A stretch of 64,000 nucleotides of DNA from Heligmosomoides polygyrus polygyrus (lineage: Eukaryota > Nematoda > Chromadorea > Rhabditida > Heligmosomidae): the NCBI GenBank assembly GCA_947396885.1, contig OX377204.1:22575706-22639705 (forward strand), written 5' to 3'. Numbering within the stretch: position 1 is the stretch's first letter; each line of letters opens with the position of its first letter. The notes beneath the pieces were generated by a model. That model did not search any database. It saw nothing but the letters and a program-made list of their open reading frames with translations, and was not told the DNA's origin. Both the position numbers and the translations under genes were made by a program. Shown one piece after another: positions 46,301 to 55,300 of the stretch.

Positions 46301-49300
46301 TTATAGTAGGAATGAGGAGAAGGGTCACCATTAATCAACCTCTCATTTTGATGCACCAGGCATCGCACTTCTACCAAACCAGGTTGAATTCAGTGCGTTT
46401 TTGTCCTATTTGTAATGAGCAAAAATGCATTTAAATTTTTAAGTAGTTGTAGCGGAGCTGGAGGAAACATCAGCTCTTGCATGCGCCCAGACTCGAGGTT
46501 TTACTTTTGGGACTTTTTTCATCTTTTCGCGGTCGATGAATGCGCAACAGATTGGAGGGATGAAACTTTGGGTTATTTAGTAATTCGCTACCACAATTAG
46601 TTGTTAAAATACAAAAAAAAGTACAAACAAAATGTACAAACAATGTATATACAAATTTCCTCCACGACATACCGTAGAATTAGAATGTCTGACGCATTCC
46701 ACAAGAGGATCGACTATGGTCTATGTCCCTTACACCCTATTTCGTCTATTCAATAACTTTCGAGTGCCAACCAATGGCCGTTTTGTCTTGTAACCTACCC
46801 AGACTCGTTTGGCACCAATTCGTCTACCTCGTTAGGATCGAAGTCTCGGTTGGCACACGCGGGGTTATACTAAGTTCCGGGTTCCCGACCTCTCTATATG
46901 TTTCAATCCCTATGTCTATACGAGCCACTGCAATACGTGAAGATGTACGACACTTTAATTCTCGGATCATTCTGGAAGCCTGTTGACCCGAAGCTCCAGA
47001 ATCCATACATTTGCTGTCGTTTTTGCAAGCTCTTTAGAATTTTTCGTTAACATATTTTTGCTGACCGTGCTTCCCCAACTGATTTATTCGGCATTACTAC
47101 GACTAACGATAAGGTTGATTGGAAGTGCAGCGTTTGGTCTTTTTTTTTTCTTCGAAAAATCGCTCAATTAGTTTTCACACCTGTCTTGATTCTCTCGTAG
47201 GTGATCAGGAACGAGTGTAGATGCGCTAGCTATTATGATCGCACACTTTGGTAAGCTACTCTAGCGGAACAGATGGAGCTGCTCCCGCTCGATGGTCTGA
47301 AAAGTCTGCTGATTTCTTCTTCAATCTTGTTATGTTAATGCCTTTAAATAAGAGAGGACACTTTAGACTTAGAGCGACATCTTTTATGCGAACTACTCAC
47401 TGGATTAACGAAATGTTAGTGTCTGGGGTAGGTTCCAGGTTCCAAAGCAATTTTTAGTGTTCCAAATGTAGCCTTTGTGAAATAATTCCCAGAAAGAAAT
47501 GACGGAAAATGACATGAAAACACAGAGGTGGGGGAGGTTTGCTGATGGGAGCAATGAGTCGTGCAGAGTTTCGTAGTTTAGTTGGTTCTGCACTTCGAAA
47601 GCCTTTGTAGCCTTTGCGAGGGAGATTGGGTGTTTTTTCAAGTGAGCGATAACGAGTAATTTTGTAGAGCGAAGAGAATTACCGTATAAAAAGAATCGTA
47701 CATAGCCTGACAGCTCCACGACGAGTCGATGATGTTGATGAAACGACCTCGTGCGAACTTCCGCAAACGGCAGTCATTTTCGCGACAAAGTTGAAGTGAA
47801 GGATTCTGCTTACAATTACAGCTTGTTCGCGTCAAGTGGGCCTTAGGTTAGCAAGCCCCTTCCTCACGGTTTACTACACGAAGGTTGCCAAAAGCTTCTA
47901 GCCCTGCAGAGCGAGTTCAAATGGCCATCCTTTAAGTATATAGCGTATGTTTTGCGTGCGCTGCACGGCTCACAATTCACTTTGAAGCCGTGTGCACGTC
48001 ACGAAACTCGTGGTCAAAGCGGCTTTGGCCTGACGGCGGTGAAATCCTATTCACTTTGGCCGGGATATGTCGTCGAGGCGGAAGTCATCGTCGTCACGGT
48101 CGATCGCTCTCAGCTGTGAGCGGTGAAAAAGGCGAAAGCCATGCGTCTTCAGCACAACACGGCAGCGACCGGCACATCTATTCTCAGCCGTGTCTGTCGG
48201 CAGTCTGGTGGTGAACAGCTCGAAAATCGAGATCGCACCACCGCATTCTTCACAGATGAGGCCGCCGTGCTCCGATGACAACAGAATAGAGGAAAACACG
48301 ACTGATTGGTCGCTGAAATTAATTTTTTGAAAATTATATGCAGTGCCCATGCGGAAAAAAGTCACCGGAAATGAGTAGCGAGCCTATCGAAACGGTAGGG
48401 AGCTGCAAGGGCTATGTGGCTCAAAAGGATGTGCCATGCATTTAACCTCTCCATGAATCTTCGACTGTCTACAGTTTCATGACGAGCCGGCCCAAACAAA
48501 AGACTCACAACCACGGATGTGTGGAATTTTTTGTTTTTGGAATAAGTGGAAGACGGAAGGCGGAACGAAAGGGCTCAAAAATGACGGAAACCGGAACACC
48601 ACACACGGGGGCGGAAATAGCCCTATTCGTCATTCCTTGAAAAGTGCCTGCGAAACGGCTCAGAAACTGCTTTTATTGCATTTCTTTTGCGCAAACCTTT
48701 CCGAGCAGCAAAATCTTTCACAAATTGTTGCATATCCCCATCACAATATAGTATAATGAAGCATGATTTCATAATATTAATGTGATATTTTTTAGCTAGG
48801 ATAGCACACTAAGCTAGAACGAATGCAAGGTCACTATTTCTCACCGTCTAATTCAGCAAGCAATCTTTCTACTTTTCCATACCTATTTAGCCCCAACTAG
48901 AGTTTTTCACCTTTTTTCAACGGTAGACTTAACTACTAGGAAGGATAATACCTGGATGCTCCTTGAAGAAACAGTTTTGTCTCAAAGTTCAATAAGTAAT
49001 TCCAGTCAATCAAAATCTCTCAAGGTAGGCATTTTCTCCATGTGGGTGAAAATTACACCATAAATCAGAATCACCGATGTAATCTGGGAGCTTGGCACAA
49101 CTCTGTTTCATGCTACTGCACTATATAGAGTTCTTGTAACTATCTGTACCCCTAAGTCGCGTGTAGCGCAGTCGGAGGAGGCGCCGGCTGTCGCGTGCAG
49201 CCGATACCAGGTTCCTGGTTCGGATTTCCCGCCCAGGCCAAGCCTTCCATCCCTCCGGGGTGGGTGAATTGAAACCAGACTTCTCTGCGAAGGATAGAGC

Positions 49301-52300
49301 GCTGACTTGTTCATCGGCTGGACCGCAAACCATTGTATGGCCCAATACGCATTCAAGTCGCTTCCACGATATCCCGTAGAAGTAGAATGCGTAGCGCATC
49401 CCAAAAGGGATTGAATAACGTCATCCTTTATCCTTTATCTTTTATCCTTTAACCTTATCTGTACTCTCTAGAATAAAAATTTAGTGATCATTCAAACCTT
49501 GAGAGCGTTTTTAGCACATCATGCATGCATACCCTTTGCTGGTACATTAATTTTGCCTTGCGCTAAGCCGTTACCATTTTTTAGTATCTTTTTGGTACTC
49601 TAACCATTATCAAGAATATTAATGCTAGAGTTGTTAAACTTTGCTTCTCTCTCAATTTCATTAAGGGGAACTCTTTTTAGTAGATGAGCTGATAGTGTTC
49701 AACAGAGAACTAGTGCTACGCAGTGTCCATTTCCGTTTTCGTCTTCCGGACTTCTATCATAAGCTAGCGCTTTAAATATCTTAATTATCTCATAACTATT
49801 GAAATAAAATTAGCTAAAAATTCAAGATATCAAAGAGCCTTAAAGGTTAGGGAAACCACCGACGCCAACTTTTAATAGCTGTAGCTCTTCAACCGAATGC
49901 TCTCACTCATTTTATTTGGCATTCCGTTTCCTCTTTGGAGGGTACTGCACCAACAAAACGTGTGCTTTGCCAGGGCAGATGCTCAGTTTTGTGTCACAAT
50001 GTTCCTTAACATCCGTGTATGACTTCTCAAAAAATCATTGGCAAGGATCTTTTGTTCAGCATCTCAGCTAAAAGATAGAGTGGTCTTCAACCGTCAAGCA
50101 GTCCATCACTGTGACCTAAATTCAACATCACTGCGATACTGTTAGCTAATCCCGATATTCCGAAATAGAGAGGCTGCTACATTCTATCTTTAATTGGATG
50201 AGACGTTGTTCTTTGCAGGACTCGGGTGCTTTCATTTTCGAATTTTTCCGAGTTAGTCTTTTCTATAGCTATGCTCTCGAAATTTTTTCGAATATTCGAG
50301 ATTTCAAATGCTCCCAAATTTCGAAAATTTGACTTTGAAAGCATTCAAAAAACCCGATTTTAATTCATTCGAATTTTGAATGCATTCGAAAAACGCGATT
50401 TTTGAAATTTTTATTCGAGTCGATTATTGACTTTCGAATGAAAATCATTCGAAGGTAGGTCATTCGGGGACAACCATAGTCCTTTTTATCCACGTATCTT
50501 TCGCTGTTCAGACTTACCTTTACGATTCCACTGGCAAATCTAATCTCCATCTCTGCCTGGATATGTATGGCTGCAAATCCTAGCGGCTTAATGAGAGGTT
50601 TCATTGTGGTGAAATCTGTGATGAAATCGAACTCTAAAGACTAGCTGACGGGACCAAGTGCTACCCGCTGATGATTTCCAGGAGCTTAAAAGCATGTGAC
50701 ACATTAGAATTTTGAATAAGAAACACCAAGGTAAACCCCTTTTCTGCGCCCTACGATGACTGCAACGTTTCTGTCGTTTCTTTTCTTCCTCATCGTCTTC
50801 CAATTCCGAAACATCCTGACGTTGCTGAGCTGCATGCGGTGCTTTCTACCGAAAACAGATATTTCCTGCGTGATATCACATAGAGAGGGGCGCGTGTAGC
50901 GTAGTCGGAGGAGGCGCGACTGTCGCGTGCACCCGATACCAGGTTCCTGGTTCGGATTTCCCGCCCAGGCCAACCAAGCCTTCCATCCCTCCGGGGTCGG
51001 TGAATTGGTACCAGACTTGTCTGGGAAGGATAGTGCACTGACTTGTTCATCGGCTGGCCACCGCAAGTCATTGTATGGCCAAATACGCATTCATGTCGCT
51101 TCTACGACATCTCGTAGAAGTAGAATGCGCTGGCGCATCCCAGGAGGGATTGACTAACGCCGTCTTTTATCCTTATCCTTATCACATAGAAGCAAATTTT
51201 CTAATTTTCCTTCCGAACATTTTGTGCCTGCGCATGCTCAGACGCACGTTCTCTCCGTTTATAAATCGTCTAATTAGCCTAAGCATATTAATAATATGAA
51301 TAACTTCTTCCTACTCCATTGAAACCTATTTTGTTTGATCGCAAAAAGTGCTGATTTTCTGCTTTACATTGTATAATAGACGAGTGAAAAAATTTTTCAA
51401 AGGGCTTAAATGGGTGCTTGAAAAGCGGATTAGCAATGAAGGACAAAAAAGTGGTAAAATATACAAAAACTAGAAAGCGAGCAGTCAAATGCACGGACAC
51501 TTTCTTTACTCCTAGCACCTAAAAGCGGGTGCATGACCAAGATGTAGGTTTTCTGTTAGATTTCTAACACTTTTTAAATTTATTATGATTTTCAGTGATA
51601 AGCATGAACCGCTCGCCAATTCCGATGTTTTAAGAGCACTGTAGTAGAGGTCCTTAGTTATTTATTCTGTAATCGAAATACTAAGATCCGTATTCCAGCG
51701 CTCTCCGCGAACCCATCGAGTACGAGGACCCGTATACCCAATAGTAAGTTGTAGGTTTTTGAAACAAATTTTAAACAGTCTTTTAAAATGTTATGATTTT
51801 CAGTGCTAAACGTGCACCACTCACCAACAAACTGATCCAATCGTTGAACGGTGCCGAGCGCTTAAGGTTCGTACTGTTTTTCTCATTTTTGATGTTCTTT
51901 TTCAAGGTATAGCTCACTCCATCCGCGCTATAGAGAAGCGATCTATGATATACGGCGAAGCCTATAATAAGGCCAAAATTTCACCTGCCCCTACAAAGGC
52001 GACGGACTGATTACGGCTTCATGCGCTGAAGTTTTCCAGACGTTACTACTGAGTGACTAGATTACATGCCAAGAATGAGGGCAACAACATAGAGTTCTTC
52101 AGAGTTAACCTATTAAAGTGGTAGCGAACGAAGTTAATCCTGCAGAATAAGGTGTGTGTGTGTCGGAATTTATTTTGCTTTTTTGTTTCTGTAGCACTAT
52201 CAGGTAAAGGCTTACGATTATAGTCAGGGAAACGCTTTTCGATTCCAGTTAGGAGCCCGTCGTTTTCTGCTTGGGTGCGGTGTCCCCGATAGATTTTTGA

Positions 52301-55300
52301 AGTGCAAGAGTTTTGGGATCAGTCGCCCGGAGACAACGATTCTAAACATACACTCCTCGGTTGGAATCTTTCCGAGGTCCGTGAAGGGTTCCAACCCCGT
52401 GAAATATTTGTTTGTTTATTTTTTTAGACGTGCAAATAGATGCAATTACACGCAGTGAAAACACAAAGCACTCAACAACAAGAAAAACAAACCTACAACA
52501 CAACGCATAGTAACTATTTAGCTACTCTAGGAGATACCTGTCCACGAGCCTCTTAAACTGAGCTAATGAATTAGGGAACGCATATTTTTTTTGAGGATGT
52601 TAAAAACTCAGAGTTGGCCATTTGGGTAAAAAAGGAAGCACGGATGGAGCTCTTGGCCTTGGAGAAATGGATTTTCCCTTGGCTACCTCTTGTGTTGGAA
52701 TTTTGTAGCGTGTAGAACTCATCAAGCGTTAGTGCTATCTGTTCAGTAACCATTTTGAAAATCATGAGCAGGTCATTCCGTTTCCTACGAGTCCCATGAC
52801 AGGAGACTTTGAAAATTTCGTTGCGATTAGAGTCAGAAGGCATGGTGGTGTAATCATACCTATATCATACCCACTTAAGCGTATCCAGAGCTTCCTAGTG
52901 AAACCATTTTGACTGCTTCAAGTCTTTGTATACTACTACTAATAATAATAATAATGATAATAATAATAATAATATGTATAAAAGTATGTGCGTGAAGTAC
53001 CTCCCCGCGCCATAAAACGACCGAGCGGAGTACCAGGCGAATCCGATAGAGTCCAATAACGCTGTTTCGCCTCCTTTTTTGTTCTTCTTCGAATTTGTGA
53101 GCTTCACAGATTCTTTCTTGAACTGGCATGGCGATTCTCCGAGGCAAATGAAGAGCGCTTCGTTCTCTCACTCGCTTCTGTAACTCACTGTGCGGAGCGT
53201 ATCGCTTGCATAACGTCGTTTAGAAGTGAAAATTTGTCGCAGAGTGGCAGTGGAATGTGCTTCTATCTTTGAAAACCAAAAATGCTCTTGATATGACTTG
53301 CTTGGACAAATGCAAAGTTGCATTTATAGCATTTTCAAGTCCAACTGGACACCTCCTTCAAACTAAGAAAATATAAAACGTCTTGTAAGTTAAACTATAC
53401 AGTTCGCTTTAAAAGTATGTAGCCACCTTCGAATTGATAATTTCACGTTTCGCGTTCGTTTCTACGAACTGGCGTTAGCCGAATTGGATTCCCCGCAGAC
53501 GAAAATTGCTAGATTGCTCTTTCCAGGAAAAAGATTGATCTCCAGCAAAAACTAGGCGTTTTTGAATTTATTGTTTGTTTCAAAAGTAGGCAGCCACTCC
53601 AGGATATCGGGCATTTTTACACTCCTATTCAAATTTTGCGCACTTTTTGGTGGGAAGTTCTTGCCACAAATAGCCAGCTTGATCTGTTCTTCAAAAATAA
53701 CCTACTCTACCAGGCTGTCCAATAATTCTTCTCCGAAAATTTCACAATTTTTAATTTTTTTTTTCAACTTTATTGAAAAACAAGTCTAATCAACAATATA
53801 ATCACCACAGTTATCCACAACAGTAGCCCATCGATTGGGCAGGTCGCCGATGCCCTTCGCCCAGAACTCCGGGGGCTGCGACTCGAAGAAGTCCGCGATG
53901 TCGGATTCGAGGTTGTCGTAGTTGGTGAATTTTCTTCCGGCCAAATGGTGCTTCAGCGGGCGGAACAAGTGGTAGTCGGAGGGGACGAGGTCCGGGGAAT
54001 ACGGCGGATGGGCAACCGTCTCCCAGCCGGCGTCGCCAACTTCTGCTGGATGCGGACGAAGGATGAGGGAGTGGCAGACGGCTCTGCTTGTTGGCGTCCG
54101 TCAGACGGTGGGGGATCCAACGGGCCAGAACTTTGTAGTAGCCGAGAAAGTTGAGTCGCCTTGGCTTCTCACCAGCAGCAGAGCATGATCTTCAGCGGGT
54201 GCAGGTCGGCTTTCGGCGTTGTCGGCGGCTCTTCTTCGCGCGGGATCCAGACTGCACGGCGGGCAAGGTTGTCGTAGAGGACAAAGCTCTCATCCCCAGT
54301 GACCAGATCCTCGAGAAACTCCTTGCGATGCGGACGATACTCGTAGTACACGAACGTACGAATTCGACCTTGGTCCATTTTAGCTTGTACTGGTAGCTAG
54401 ACGCGGCGACTGCGCCTTATATACCCCTAGCGTGGAACTCTGGAGAACCTTCTAGAAGGTTTTTACACTTGCCTGATATTATAACACTTCTAAGGAAAAT
54501 TATAGAATTTTGAAAATTTTCGGACAGGAATTATTGGACAGACTGGTACTTGAATAACAGCCAGTTCAACAATGTTGGAGTGCTGAAGACCGCTATTTTG
54601 ACTGCCTGGAACAACATCGGTGACGAAGTGATCCAGCAGTTTTCCAGCAGTATGCGTAGTAGGATATTTGAAGTAATAAGAAATAATGGTGGTTGAATTG
54701 TCTATTAATTTTTAATAAAAATCGTATTTTTTGAGAGTGGCTACATATTTTTGAAACAAACAGAAAATTTCAAAAACGATTGATTTTTGCTATAGATCAA
54801 GCTTTTTCCTGTAAAAAACAACGTAGGTAGTTCCGACCGCGAGGAATTGAATGTTACAAACCCCGCTTTATAGAAACAAAGGCGAAACAAAAAGGTGTTG
54901 AATTCAAAGTGGCTACATACTTTGAAACGCACTGTAGACCCTTTGGTAAGGTTAGAAATACTCTCCAGATTAATAATTATGAATGGCTTTTCCTGGAATA
55001 TGAATTGCTTGCTTGCCCTATGAAAGCGAATGCATCGTTTAAAATGCCATGAACTGGAATGTTGGCATTCCGTGTGGAGTTCAATAAACTGCTAACCCGC
55101 ACTAGAATAGAATTATGTGAAAGGCTTCACCTTTCACATAATCCTATTCCTATATTCCTTTTGTGTTCTTCTTAGAAGTATTTGGTTCTTGAAAGCATAA
55201 GTTCCTTCTTGTTCTTTTCAATTCTCGCAGTAGTCTTTCGATTAATCCTGCAAGGTAATTATGATGAACCTCTGCAGAGTTGGGCATTTGTCCCAGATTT

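Larger units (their letters stand above)
53710..54546 (-). mobile_element. internally deleted mariner with intact promoter region
   Basis: TA flanks at 53708-53709 and 54547-54548. TIRs share CTGTCCAATAATTC and CCGAAAATTT. Length is 837 bp against about 1.3 kb for full mariners. It lies in flp-34 intron 3 on the opposite strand. Confidence 0.82.
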
